Below the pieces are notes generated by a model. The model was not told the origin of the DNA. It ran no database searches and saw only the letters and a program-made list of their open reading frames with translations. The position numbers were made by a program, and so were the translations under genes. From assembly GCA_035456465.1 (NCBI GenBank), contig DATIDD010000058.1, positions 62,001-126,000 on the forward strand: a stretch of DNA of 64,000 nucleotides, given 5' to 3'. Shown piece after piece: positions 55,963 through 64,000 of this stretch (position 1 is its first letter; every line of letters starts with the position of its first letter). The DNA comes from DATHTC01 sp035456465. GTDB lineage: Bacteria > Actinomycetota > Thermoleophilia > Gaiellales > Gaiellaceae.

Positions 55963-57405
55963 CTACGGGCTCTTGTCCTTGACCTTGTCGGCGCCGTTGC
56001 CGGCCGCGTCGCCCTCGGCGGCGGGCGCCGCGGCGGCGTCGACCTCGGCCTGCTTGTCCTCCTTGCCCGCCTGCTTCGCGTCGTCCTGCTTCGCCTCCGC
56101 CGGCGGCTCGGCAGGTGCAGGCTCGGCCACTGCGGGCTTGGCGGAGAGACGGCCCGCCTCGGCGACGCTCTTGCTCTTCCCGGGCGCGGTCGCCTGCCCG
56201 TGCTCCCCCGGCTTCCGCGCGTGCGCCGACGCGGGCGTGGTCGCGCGGCGGCTCGGCCGCTTGGCCTTCGCGGCGGCCTTGGGCCCGGGCTTGGACGTCC
56301 GAGCCTCGCCGGCCGGGCTCGGGCGGGCCGGGCTCGAGCTCCGGCTCGCGTCGCCCGCCGTCCCGGGCTCGTCCGTCGCGGGATCGGCGGACCCGGCGGG
56401 CGGCGGCCTCCGCTCGGCGACGACGGGCGCCGAGCCCTTCGGCGTCGCGAGCGCAGGCACCGACGTGGTGCGCGGGGCCACGGCAACGGGGGCGACGGCG
56501 GCGGGAGCGACGGGCCGCGACGCGGCAGCGGGCGCACGGGCGTCCGCAGGCGCGTCGCGTACGAGGCGGAGGGACGCCCGCGGAGCCTCCTCGCCCCGCG
56601 GCACGCGCGTGGCGGCGACGACGGCGCCGGCGACGGTGACCGCCGCGGCCGTGGTCGCGACCGCCTTCACGGCGGCGCCTCCGGCCAGCAGTCCCTTCGC
56701 CGCGGCCGCGAACGCACCGAGATCGAGCCCGTGACGGAGCCTCGCGAGCACGCCCTGCCGCTCGGGCGGCCGCTCGAGGCCTCGCGCGAGCGAGCGGCGC
56801 GCGCGGAAGATCAGCGTCTCGACCGCCGCGTCGCTGAGCTCCAGCTCGGCGGCGATCTCGCGGTAGGAGAGGCCCTGCCACTCGCGCAGCAGGATCGCCT
56901 TGCGCTGGCTCGGCGGCATCGACGCGAGCGCGTCCTGGAGCTGGATCAGCTCGTCGGTGCCGAGCCGCTGCGGCGCCGCCACGAGGTCCTGCAACGCCTG
57001 CAGGTCGCCCGGGCTCTCGACCCGCCCGCGGCGCCAGCTCGAGCGGCGCCGGGTGAGGCAGACGTTCTCGGCGATCTTGAACAGCCACGCCGCCTCGGCG
57101 TCCGGCACGACCCCGCGCTGGAAGCCGCGGAAGGCGTTGAGGAACGTCTGCTGGACCGCGTCCTCCGCCTCCTCGCGGCTGCCGAGGCGGTGCAGGCAGA
57201 AGCCGAAGACCTGGCCGGCGTAGCGCTCGTACAGCTCCTGCGTCGCGGTCGCCTCGGGCGCCGAGCCCGGCGCGACGCCGCCGGGTTCGATCCCGGCGGC
57301 GCGACCTACCTCGGGAACTGCGGCCAATTCCCTGGACCTCCTGCGGACGACGGCGGCAGTCGGAGTCTGGGTCCAGGCGTGCGCCGGTTCAAGGGCGCCG
57401 AGCAC
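55963..57405 (-). CDS. ECF-type sigma factor with membrane helix and long Ala/Pro/Lys-rich tail
   Basis: About 480 residues from GTG 57405, five bases after AAGGGGG. Region 2 (ELYERYAGQVFGFCLHRLGSREEAEDAVQQTFLNAFRGF) and region 4 (LASMPPSQRKAILLREWQGLSYREIAAELELSDAAVETLIFRARRSLARGL) lie within residues ~45-205. A hydrophobic stretch near 225-260 (GLLAGGAAVKAVATTAAAVTVAGAVVAATR) could be a membrane helix. The remaining ~220 residues are low-complexity Ala/Pro/Lys/Glu. Membrane tethering would be an unusual way to control a sigma factor. It starts 29 bases after the holB stop. Confidence 0.85.
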   Translation of the reverse strand: MLGALEPAHAWTQTPTAAVVRRRSRELAAVPEVGRAAGIEPGGVAPGSAPEATATQELYERYAGQVFGFCLHRLGSREEAEDAVQQTFLNAFRGFQRGVVPDAEAAWLFKIAENVCLTRRRSSWRRGRVESPGDLQALQDLVAAPQRLGTDELIQLQDALASMPPSQRKAILLREWQGLSYREIAAELELSDAAVETLIFRARRSLARGLERPPERQGVLARLRHGLDLGAFAAAAKGLLAGGAAVKAVATTAAAVTVAGAVVAATRVPRGEEAPRASLRLVRDAPADARAPAAASRPVAPAAVAPVAVAPRTTSVPALATPKGSAPVVAERRPPPAGSADPATDEPGTAGDASRSSSPARPSPAGEARTSKPGPKAAAKAKRPSRRATTPASAHARKPGEHGQATAPGKSKSVAEAGRLSAKPAVAEPAPAEPPAEAKQDDAKQAGKEDKQAEVDAAAAPAAEGDAAGNGADKVKDKSP

Positions 57406-57434
57406 GGATCCCCCTTCCGGGGGAGCGACCCCGC

Positions 57435-58502
57435 TTACACGACGAGCTCGCGTCGCAGGCGCACGAACAGGGCCTCGAGGGCGAGCTGCGGGTTCAGGTT
57501 GAGCTCCTCGACCTGGCGCCACAGCGCGCGCACGTGCTCCGCCGCCCGCTCCGCGCCGAGCAGGCGCTCGCGCGTCCCGTCCTCCTCGAGCTCGGGGAGC
57601 CGGTCGAAGTGGACGACCGCCGCGCCCGCTCCCGTCCCCGCGACGACGAGGTCGCGGTACCACGCCGCGAGCTCCTCCAGCGTGGCGAGCAGCTCCTCCC
57701 GCTCCGCGCCGAACGCCTCGCGCCGGGCGCGCTGCTCGGCCTCCCGCGTCGGGAGCTCGAGCCCCTCGAGGCGCACCTCCGCCGCGGCCTTCACGCCGGC
57801 GGCGTGGTCGCGGACGCCGGCCAGCAGCGCCGACGCGGCGCGTGAGGGCTCGAACGCCGGATCGCGGTAGACCTCGCGGGCGACCTCGAGCAGCACGCGG
57901 CGCCGCTCCGACGCCTTGGCGTCGAGCAGCCGCTCGACGCGGTCGAGACGGCCCGCGGCGACGCGTGCGAGCGCCGTCACCTCGACCTCGCCGAGCCCCG
58001 GCGCACGCGCGGCGACCGCCTCGCGCACCGCCCGCTCCGACAGCCGGTGGAACGGCACGAGCTGGCAGCGCGAGCGGATCGTCTCGGGCAGCGGGCCGAG
58101 CTCGTCGGCGACGAGGAGCAGCACCGCGTAGGACGGCGGCTCCTCGAGGTCCTTCAGCAGCGCGTCGGCGGCGTCCTCGTTCATCCGGTCGGCCCCGAGC
58201 AGGAGGTAGACGCGGTGGTCGGCCTCGAACGGCCGCATGTGGAGGTCGCGCCGGAGCTCGCGGACGGCGTCGATCCGGATCTGGTCGCCGAGCGGCTCGA
58301 GCACGTAGAGGTCGGGGTGCGAGCCGCGCTCGACGCGGCCGGCGTCGCCGAGCAGCTCCGCGGCGAACGCGCGCGCGGCCGCCCGCTTGCCGACGCCGCG
58401 CGGCCCGTGCAGGAGATACGCATGTGCCGGCCCCTCGGACAGCGCGGCGCGGAGGAGGCGCTTGGCCTCCTGCTGCTCAGGCAAGCGCTCGAAGCTGTCC
58501 AC
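57435..58502 (-). CDS. holB: DNA polymerase III delta' subunit
   Basis: Encodes 355 residues. The clamp-loader ATPase domain begins FERLPEQQEAKRLLRAALSEGPAHAYLLHGPRGVGKRAAARAFA (P-loop GPRGVGKR). It continues with VYLLLGADRMNEDAADALLKDLEEPPSYAVLLLVADELGPLPETIRSRCQ, which carries the sensor/SRC arginine-finger region. The zinc-binding cysteines of DnaX are absent, as expected for delta'. It loads the beta clamp together with the other clamp-loader subunits. The start overlaps the tmk 3' end by 26 bases. Confidence 0.9.
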   Translation of the reverse strand: MDSFERLPEQQEAKRLLRAALSEGPAHAYLLHGPRGVGKRAAARAFAAELLGDAGRVERGSHPDLYVLEPLGDQIRIDAVRELRRDLHMRPFEADHRVYLLLGADRMNEDAADALLKDLEEPPSYAVLLLVADELGPLPETIRSRCQLVPFHRLSERAVREAVAARAPGLGEVEVTALARVAAGRLDRVERLLDAKASERRRVLLEVAREVYRDPAFEPSRAASALLAGVRDHAAGVKAAAEVRLEGLELPTREAEQRARREAFGAEREELLATLEELAAWYRDLVVAGTGAGAAVVHFDRLPELEEDGTRERLLGAERAAEHVRALWRQVEELNLNPQLALEALFVRLRRELVV

Positions 58503-59073
58503 GGATCTCCGCCGCGAGCTCGTCGGGGGCGCCGCCCGCGTCGAGCGCGACGATGCGCTGCGGGAACGCCGCGGCGAGCTCCCGGTAGGCGCGGTCGACG
58601 CCCGACTGGAAGGCGCCGCCCTCGCGCTCGATCCGGTCCGGCTCGTCGCCGTGGCGGCGGAGCGCCTCCTCCGGGTCGAGCAGCAGCAGGAAGGTGACGT
58701 CGGGCATGAGCCCGCCGACGGCGGCGAGGTTGAGCTCGAGGACGCGCTCGAGGCCGAGCCCGCGCGCGAGCCCCTGGTAGGCGAGCGAGGAGTCGACGTA
58801 GCGGTCGCAGACGACGTCGGCGCCGCGCTCGAGGGCGGGCCGGATCACCTGCTCGACGAGCTGCGCCCGCGCGGCCGCGAACAGCGCCGCCTCCGCCCAC
58901 CCGGAGATCGCTTGCCCGTCGAGGAGGAGCTCGCGGATGCGCTCGCCGAGCTCGGTTCCGCCCGGCTCGCGCGTCGACACCACCTCCCGTCCCTCCGCGC
59001 GGAGCGCGTGCACGAGCAGCTCGGCCTGCGTCGACTTCCCGGAACCGTCGATGCCCTCGAAGGTGACGAACAC
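58477..59073 (-). CDS. tmk: Thymidylate kinase
   Basis: About 198 residues from GTG 59073. The P-loop VFVTFEGIDGSGKSTQ is at the N-terminus, REPGGTELGERIRELLL follows, and DRYVDSSLAYQGLARGLG is the dTMP-binding DR(Y/F) motif. It phosphorylates dTMP to dTDP. The tmk-holB order, overlapping here, is widespread in bacteria. TTG 59082 is an alternative start. The divergent epimerase gene begins 37 bases away. Confidence 0.93.
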   Translation of the reverse strand: MFVTFEGIDGSGKSTQAELLVHALRAEGREVVSTREPGGTELGERIRELLLDGQAISGWAEAALFAAARAQLVEQVIRPALERGADVVCDRYVDSSLAYQGLARGLGLERVLELNLAAVGGLMPDVTFLLLLDPEEALRRHGDEPDRIEREGGAFQSGVDRAYRELAAAFPQRIVALDAGGAPDELAAEIRGQLRALA

Positions 59074-59110
59074 GACTGCCAAGGATAGGGCGCCGTAGGA
59101 TGGCGGCCAC

Positions 59111-60016
59111 GTGCGGGCGGTCGTGACAGGCGGCGCGGGCTTCATCGGCTCGCACCTCGCAGACGCGCTCGTCGCCCGCGGCGACGACGTCCACGTCGTC
59201 GACAACCTCGCCACGGGGAGCCGCGACAACGTGCCCGGGGAGGCCGTCCTCCACGAACGGGACGTTCGCGAGCCGCTCGACGACGTCTTCGCGGCGGCGC
59301 GCCCGGAGGTCGTCTTCCACCTCGCCGCGCAGGCCGACGTCGGGACGTCGGTCGAGCGCCCCGACCTCGACGCCGAGGTGAACGTGCTCGGCACCGTGCG
59401 CGTGCTCGAGGCCGCCCGGGCGGCGGGCGCGCAGGTCGTGTTCTCCTCCACCGGCGGGGCGATCTACGGCGAGTGCCCGCGCCCTGCGCGCGAGGACGAC
59501 CGCCGCGAGCCGCTGTCCCCGTACGGCACGTCGAAGCTCGCCGGCGAGGAGTACCTGGCGACGTGGAACCGCCTGCACGGGACACGGCACGTGTCGCTCC
59601 GCTTCGCCAACGTCTACGGCCCACGCCAGCTCGCGAGGCTCGAGGGCGGCGTCGTCGCGATCTTCCTCGACCGCCTGCGCGACGGCGCGTCGGCGCGGAT
59701 CTTCGGCGACGGCGAGCAGACGCGGGACTTCGTCTTCGTCGCCGACGTGGTGGAGGCGCTGCTCGCGGCGGTCGGGCACGCCGGCGGCGTCTTCAACGTC
59801 GGCACGGGCGTCCCGACGTCGGTGAACCGGCTGTACGACGCCTGCAGCGCGGCCGCGGGGCGCGGCGACGAGCCGGAGCACGGGCCGGCGCGGCCGGGCG
59901 ACCTGCGGAACAGCGCGCTCGATCCCGCCGCGGCCGCGCGGGCGCTCGGTTGGCAGGCCCGCGAGTCGCTCGAATCGGGCCTGCGGCGGACGTGGGACTG
60001 GGTCTCCGCGCGCTGA
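59111..60016 (+). CDS. NAD-dependent nucleotide-sugar epimerase/dehydratase
   Basis: Encodes 301 residues of the extended short-chain dehydrogenase family: NAD-binding TGGAGFIGSHLADAL, the VFHLAAQADV segment, Ser/Thr in FSSTGGAIYGE, catalytic YGTSK (YxxxK) and NVYGPRQ. This set matches UDP-glucose 4-epimerase-like enzymes. It probably supplies a sugar nucleotide for surface glycans; the next gene encodes a mannosyltransferase-like membrane enzyme and overlaps it by 25 bases. Confidence 0.9.
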   Translation: MRAVVTGGAGFIGSHLADALVARGDDVHVVDNLATGSRDNVPGEAVLHERDVREPLDDVFAAARPEVVFHLAAQADVGTSVERPDLDAEVNVLGTVRVLEAARAAGAQVVFSSTGGAIYGECPRPAREDDRREPLSPYGTSKLAGEEYLATWNRLHGTRHVSLRFANVYGPRQLARLEGGVVAIFLDRLRDGASARIFGDGEQTRDFVFVADVVEALLAAVGHAGGVFNVGTGVPTSVNRLYDACSAAAGRGDEPEHGPARPGDLRNSALDPAAAARALGWQARESLESGLRRTWDWVSAR

Positions 60017-61221
60017 CGCGGCTCGCGCACCCGGCCCTCCGTCCCGCCTGGACGCTCGTCGGGATCCGCCTCGCGTACCTCCTCGCGACCGCGCTGACGC
60101 TCCTCTGGCAGCTGCCGCGGTTCTCCGCCGTGGACCGGGATCTCCGGTTCGACGAGTTCCGCGCCTACGGCGGCCTCTCCGACTGGCTGTTCAACGTGTT
60201 CACCCAGTGGGACGCCGGCTGGTACCTCAACATCGCCGGCAACGGCTACGGCGGCGAGCAGGCGGCGGCGTTCTTCCCGGTCTACCCGGCCGCGGTGGCG
60301 CTCGTCGCGGTGGTCACGCGCTCCCTCGTCGTCGCCGGCGTGCTCGTGTCGCTGGTCGCGGCCGGGATCGCGGCGGTCTGCCTCGAGCGGATCGGGCGGC
60401 AGCTCGTCGGCCCGCGGCCGGCGGGCGACGCCGTGCTGCTGCTCGCGACGTACCCCGTCGCGTTCGTCTTCACCTCCGTGTACCCGGAGGGGCTGTTCCT
60501 CGCGTTCGCGACCGGGTCGACGCTGGCGGCGCTGCGTGGCCGCTCCTGGACGGCGGGGATCCTCGGCGCGCTCGCGGTGGGCACGCGCGCGATCGGGCTC
60601 GCGCTCGTGCCGATGCTGGCGCTGCTGTTGTGGCGGGGCGGGGCCGGGGGGACGCGGCGAGCGCTCGCCCGGCTCGCCCCCCTCGTCCTGCTGCCGGCGG
60701 CGGTCGGCCTGTTCGCGCTCCACCTCCGGGACCGCATCGACGATCCGTGGGCGTTCCTGTCGGCGCAGGAGGACTTCTGGGGCCGCCACACGCCCGCGCT
60801 CGGCCCGCTCGGAGGCCTCTGGGAGGCGTTCGACCAGGGTCGTCGGGGCGCGATGCAGATCCTCCTCCACCTGCCCCGCGCGATGGCGTTCGGGTTCTCC
60901 GAGGAGTCCGGCTCCCGCAACGCCCTTCACCTGTTGTTGCTGGCCGCGATGCTGTGGCTGACGTGGGAGGCCTGGCGGCGACTGGGGCCCGCCTTCGGCC
61001 TCTACTCGGCCGTGTACCTCGCCGTGATCCTGTCGGCGCCGGTCGAAGGCTTCCCGCTCGTGAGCCTGCCGCGATTCGCGCTCGGCGACTTCCCGCTGTT
61101 CCTCGCGCTCGCCGCGGTGCTCGACGGGCGACCGCGTGCGCGCTCGCTCGTGCTCTACGCGTTCGTCGCCGTCGGCGCCATGGCCGCGGTCGGCTTCGCG
61201 CGTCACGCCTGGGTGGCGTAG
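59992..61221 (+). CDS. Membrane mannosyltransferase (PIG-V family)
   Basis: About 409 residues from GTG 59992. It is an integral membrane protein with roughly eight to ten helices. The family hallmark WDAGWYLNIAGNGYG appears near residue 70, followed by AAFFPVYPAAVALV, and later LATYPVAFVFTSVYPEGLFLAFATGS, all typical of PIG-V-type GT-C mannosyltransferases. It would use a lipid-linked sugar at the outer membrane face. The start inside the epimerase gene is inferred from the frame, as no later ATG/GTG precedes the first helix well. Confidence 0.85.
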   Translation: MGLGLRALTRLAHPALRPAWTLVGIRLAYLLATALTLLWQLPRFSAVDRDLRFDEFRAYGGLSDWLFNVFTQWDAGWYLNIAGNGYGGEQAAAFFPVYPAAVALVAVVTRSLVVAGVLVSLVAAGIAAVCLERIGRQLVGPRPAGDAVLLLATYPVAFVFTSVYPEGLFLAFATGSTLAALRGRSWTAGILGALAVGTRAIGLALVPMLALLLWRGGAGGTRRALARLAPLVLLPAAVGLFALHLRDRIDDPWAFLSAQEDFWGRHTPALGPLGGLWEAFDQGRRGAMQILLHLPRAMAFGFSEESGSRNALHLLLLAAMLWLTWEAWRRLGPAFGLYSAVYLAVILSAPVEGFPLVSLPRFALGDFPLFLALAAVLDGRPRARSLVLYAFVAVGAMAAVGFARHAWVA

Positions 61222-61271
61222 CGCCCCGACGGGAGGAGCGGCTGCGTGCGCGGCGAACAGGAGGCTCCGCC

Positions 61272-61787
61272 GTGGAGCACACGCAGACTCTCCCCGACCG
61301 CCCGTGGAGGACCGCCGCCGTCGTCGCGAGCGGCATCGCGGTGCTGGAGCTGGCGGCGCTCGTCGTCCTGGCCGTCGGCGCGATCGCGAAGCCGGTGGCG
61401 CGGGAGGCCCACCGCGTGGCGGTCGAGCGGACGCTCGCGCCGGTCGTCCGGCCGAAGCCCGAGCCCGCCGCGAAGGACGCGACGGCGAAGCCCGTCGCGC
61501 TGCCCCGTGCGGAGACGTCCGTGATCGTGCTGAACGGCAACGGGGTCGCCGGGGCCGCCGCCGACGTCGGCGCCCGCGTGAAGGGGCTCGGCTACGTGCT
61601 CGGCGCGGTCGGCAACGCACCGCGGACGAACTACGCGCGGACGCTCGTGATGTACCGGCCCGGTCGCGAGGCCGAGGCCCGGCGGCTCGCCCGCGACCTC
61701 CACGTCCGCGTCGTCGCGCCGCTCGACGGGCTCACGCCGGCGCAGCTGCTGGGCGCCCACGTGGCGCTCGTGCTCGGCGCCCGCTAG
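61272..61787 (+). CDS. Membrane-anchored LytR_C-domain protein
   Basis: About 171 residues from GTG 61272. Residues ~13-40 form a membrane helix (AAVVASGIAVLELAALVVLAVGAIA). A Lys/Pro/Ala linker follows. Residues ~85-170 match the LytR C-terminal domain: SVIVLNGNGVAGAAADVGARVKGLGYVLGAVGNAPRTNYARTLVMYRPG. This domain usually sits on LytR-CpsA-Psr enzymes that attach glycans to peptidoglycan; here it stands alone. Its stop overlaps the converging O-antigen ligase gene stop in CTAG. Confidence 0.83.
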   Translation: MEHTQTLPDRPWRTAAVVASGIAVLELAALVVLAVGAIAKPVAREAHRVAVERTLAPVVRPKPEPAAKDATAKPVALPRAETSVIVLNGNGVAGAAADVGARVKGLGYVLGAVGNAPRTNYARTLVMYRPGREAEARRLARDLHVRVVAPLDGLTPAQLLGAHVALVLGAR

Positions 61788-63751
61788 CGCGACCGGCGCG
61801 CGAGCTCCGCTCGGATCTCGTTCAGCAGCGCGCCCGTCTCGGGCGGCCAGCTGTCGAGCGCGTACGAGCGGTCGGCATAGACGAGCGCCGACCGCGGTCG
61901 CCGGCGCGCCTCGAACTCGAAGCGACCCAGCTCGTACCACGTCTCGGGGTTGCGCGGCTGCAGCTCGACCGCGTGCCGGAACTGCCGCTCGGCCTCGTCG
62001 AGGTTGCCACGGATCTCCTCCGCCGAGGCCCGGACGAGCACGGCGCGAACGTCCAGGGGGTCGAGCGCCAGCGCCTGCTCGGCCCGATCGACGGCCGTCC
62101 CCGGATCACCCTCGACGAGCGCGTCGAACGCCGCCTGCGACCGCCGCTCGGCCAGCGCGGGCGAGGCGATCGAGAACGCGGCGCCGAGGATCGTCGCCGC
62201 CGCCGCGAGCGCCGCCAGCCGCAGGCGCCGCCGCCGCGCCGGCTCGGTCCGTCCGGCGGTCGTGAGCGCGCCCAGGGCGAAGAACATCGGCGCCGTCACG
62301 GCCACGTACTGCCACGGCATGTCCACGAGCGCGTGCACGAGCCACGCGCCCGCTCCGGCCGCGAGCGCGGCAGCGGCGGCGCGCTCGTCCTCGCGCAGCC
62401 GCCGCAGCGCGGCGACGGCCACCCAGGCCGCTCCGGCGCCGGCGACGCACAGCAGGCCGAGCCCCACGACGCCCGTCTCCGAGAGCGCGCCGAGGACGAG
62501 GTTGTGCGGGTCGATCGGCGCGCGTGTGTCCTCGCGGATCGGCCGGCGCGCGAGCTCGTACGAGCCCGCGCCCGTCCCGCCCCACGGATCCGCGCGGAAG
62601 AGCTCCCACGCCTGGCTCCACCAGGTCCAGCGGTGATTCGAGCTGAGCTCGGTCACGCGACCGGGCGCGTTCGTGACCTCCACCGCGGGCGGATTGCGGA
62701 ACTCGTCCCAGGCGCGCGCCAGGTCGGAGGTGGCGAGCACGAGGACGACGGTGACGAGCGCCGCCGCGGCGCCCGCGCCGAGGACGCCGAGGCCCGCTCG
62801 GCGGCGCACCGGGCCGACGACGGGCAGGCGCACGAGGCGGAGCGTCGTCACGACCACGAGCGACACCCCGACGACGGCGAGCAGCCCGAAGAGCGCGCCG
62901 TCGGTCCGTCTCGCGTCGGCCGCCGCCCCCGCCTCCCCGAGCACGGTCGCCTCGAGTGCCCATCCGGCCAGCGCCACCGCGGGCACCCCCGCGACCGCCA
63001 GCGCGGCGACGCTCTCGAGCCGCGGTCGCCCGACGACGAGCCAGATCCCCACCGCCATGAGCGCGGCCAGGATCCCGCCCCGCGACGTGGTCAGCCCGAG
63101 CGCGACGAGGGCGAGGAAGAGCATCGCGGTCGCCGCCGCGCGGACCCCGGGGTCGTGCGCGCCGCGCGCCGCCACCCAGAGCCAGAGCGGCAGCGACATC
63201 GCGACCAGCAGCGCGAGCGCGTTCCAGTAGCCGACCGGCGAGACCAGGCGAGCGCTCCGCTCGGTGTCCGGGCCGAGCGCCGGGACGGCCACGGTCACGA
63301 GCGACCACGCCACCGCGGTCCCGAGCAGGACGGCGAGTCCCGCCGCGACCGCCCGCGCCGACGGCGCCGCCGCGGTCGCGAGCAACCCGAGGGCGAGGAA
63401 GGCGAGATACGCGAGCCCGCGGTTGAACGTCTCCCAGGTCCGGTCGCCCTGGATCGACCACACGATCGAGAGCCCCTGCCAGGCGACGAGCCCCGACAGC
63501 CCCGCGAGCAGGAGCCACGCGTCGGCCCCGAGTCGCGGGGTGGCGACCTTGCCGAGGAGCCCTGCGGCGGCGAGCACGACGACCGCGGCCAGCGCGACCA
63601 GGGCGATCCAGGCGACGGTGGCGAGGTCGGAGCCGCCGCCGAAGAAGACCGCGAGCGCGAGCGGGACGAGCGCGACGAGCGGGAGGAGCGCCGAGGGCGT
63701 TGCGAGGACTCCGGGGCCGGCCGCGGCCGCCCGCCTGAGCACGCCTCGCAT
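61784..63751 (-). CDS. O-antigen ligase family protein with C-terminal TPR repeats
   Basis: About 655 residues. The first ~460 residues contain around twelve hydrophobic helices. The Wzy_C region includes NHRWTWWSQAWELFRADPWGGTGAGSYELARRP and DPHNLVLGALSETGVVGLGLL, where the H in DPHN(L) is the conserved ligase histidine. The C-terminal ~100 residues are TPR units (AVELQPRNPETWYELGRFEFEARRRPRSALVYADRSYALD). Such proteins polymerise or ligate lipid-linked glycans at the outer face of the membrane. ATG 63751 is used; 63769 is possible. Confidence 0.88.
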   Translation of the reverse strand: MRGVLRRAAAAGPGVLATPSALLPLVALVPLALAVFFGGGSDLATVAWIALVALAAVVVLAAAGLLGKVATPRLGADAWLLLAGLSGLVAWQGLSIVWSIQGDRTWETFNRGLAYLAFLALGLLATAAAPSARAVAAGLAVLLGTAVAWSLVTVAVPALGPDTERSARLVSPVGYWNALALLVAMSLPLWLWVAARGAHDPGVRAAATAMLFLALVALGLTTSRGGILAALMAVGIWLVVGRPRLESVAALAVAGVPAVALAGWALEATVLGEAGAAADARRTDGALFGLLAVVGVSLVVVTTLRLVRLPVVGPVRRRAGLGVLGAGAAAALVTVVLVLATSDLARAWDEFRNPPAVEVTNAPGRVTELSSNHRWTWWSQAWELFRADPWGGTGAGSYELARRPIREDTRAPIDPHNLVLGALSETGVVGLGLLCVAGAGAAWVAVAALRRLREDERAAAAALAAGAGAWLVHALVDMPWQYVAVTAPMFFALGALTTAGRTEPARRRRLRLAALAAAATILGAAFSIASPALAERRSQAAFDALVEGDPGTAVDRAEQALALDPLDVRAVLVRASAEEIRGNLDEAERQFRHAVELQPRNPETWYELGRFEFEARRRPRSALVYADRSYALDSWPPETGALLNEIRAELARRSR

Positions 63752-63809
63752 GGCCGCCGACGCTAGCACGCCCGTCCGGGACGTCCCGCTTACAAAGCCT
63801 TAACAGCCT

Positions 63810-63828
63810 GATCACGCACGGATCACGC
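63810..63828. promoter_or_regulatory. Direct repeat GATCACGC, 11-base period
   Basis: GATCACGC occurs at 63810-63817 and 63821-63828, 11 bases apart (one helical turn), in the divergent region between the O-antigen ligase gene and the last, truncated gene. It could be an operator; no regulator is assignable. Confidence 0.3.
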
Positions 63829-63887
63829 GGTTTCGGGAGACTGCCCCAGGGCAGGTGCCCGAGCGGCTCCGCCTCGTGCCCAGGACC

Positions 63888-64000
63888 GTGACTCCGAGAC
63901 GCCTGCTCATCCCAACGCTCGTCGCCGCCGCCGTGCTCGTCGGTGGGCTGGTCACGTCCTCCCCGGCCGCGGCCGCGACGAAGCCGTGCTGGAAGCAGCT
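63888..64000 (+). CDS. Secreted protein, N-terminal part, cut by window end
   Basis: From GTG 63888 the frame is open to the window end (37 codons). It starts with a classical signal peptide: basic MTPRR, hydrophobic LLIPTLVAAAVLVGGLV, then TSSPAAAA before a probable cleavage site. The mature start is ATKPCWKQL. Too little is visible to name a family. Confidence 0.65.
   Translation, partial: MTPRRLLIPTLVAAAVLVGGLVTSSPAAAATKPCWKQ

Noticed and set aside
61136..63766. An 876-codon plus-strand frame opposite the O-antigen ligase
   Set aside because: It is antisense to a clear membrane protein, has no hydrophobic or domain pattern, and is dominated by charged residues.
1..64000. CRISPR arrays, prophage or insertion sequences
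   Set aside because: No regularly spaced identical repeats, Cas, integrase, transposase or phage structural proteins were found on either strand.

Overview
The window is high-GC (roughly three quarters G+C by eye), gene-dense bacterial chromosome. Starts are often GTG or TTG and stop/start overlaps of the ATGA/GTGA type are frequent. Gene content points to a non-streptomycete actinobacterium, most likely the class Thermoleophilia (Solirubrobacterales/Gaiellales): Ku/LigD end joining, an F420-type nitroreductase, sigma factors with long Ala/Pro/Lys tails, a GNAT-first acyl-CoA synthetase and a PIG-V-type mannosyltransferase. The lineage is inference from content. I see no insertion sequence, prophage or CRISPR array.

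Layout. 1-2.3 kb: carboxypeptidase Taq (cut by the edge), a RidA-like protein, a methyltransferase and a STAS protein. 2.3-5.9 kb: an end-joining locus, with Ku plus a coiled-coil protein converging on a LigD whose central ligase domain has lost its catalytic lysine. 6.1-8.9 kb: a peptide-type binding protein behind a long hairpin leader, then a LysR regulator. 8.9-9.4 kb: a repeat-filled spacer. 9.4-10.4 kb: a small PH-like protein and a SufR-like regulator.

10.6-32 kb is the centre of interest: a stress/low-energy island. It holds a zinc alcohol dehydrogenase, a GNAT/ADP-forming acyl-CoA synthetase, a tandem universal stress protein, a metal P-type ATPase, CBS-BON and CBS proteins, a cupin, a short acetate kinase, a GAF-GAF histidine kinase with NarL-type response regulator (DosS/DosR-like layout), a group 2 sigma factor, a mini-Hsp20-like protein, a cyclic-2,3-diphosphoglycerate-synthase-type GTPase, a glycosyltransferase/HEAT pair, glycogen phosphorylase, carbamate kinase and ornithine carbamoyltransferase. 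Together they suggest ATP made from acyl-CoA, acetyl phosphate and carbamoyl phosphate, fed by stored glucan, under two-component control. Four intergenic sites share an inverted repeat ATCGG-N8-C(C/G)GAT, a candidate operator for this regulon.

32-44.4 kb is mixed accessory content: DUF1697, PAP2, two aldo/keto reductases (one fused to a polynucleotide-kinase-like P-loop domain and a GmhB-like zinc loop), a polar amino-acid ABC transporter, a ParB-like protein, an alpha/beta hydrolase, an F420-type nitroreductase, an aminoglycoside-adenylyltransferase-like enzyme, LtrA and a cupin pseudogene with three frameshifts. 44.5-46.6 kb: a secreted PQQ-type beta-propeller protein with a good promoter and perfect terminator, then tRNA-Thr(CGT) beside a tRNA-like scar. 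47-51 kb: a sulfide module (SQR, DsrC-like, DsrE2-like), an ECF sigma factor fused to its own zinc-finger anti-sigma domain, a YgaP-type membrane protein and OsmC. 50.9-53.8 kb: a DppB-type permease and a second copy of the peptide-binding protein, again behind a long hairpin leader. 54-64 kb: an NhaA-DsbA fusion, an ECF sigma factor, holB, tmk, a sugar epimerase, a mannosyltransferase, a LytR_C protein, an O-antigen-ligase/TPR protein and the start of a secreted protein cut by the window end.
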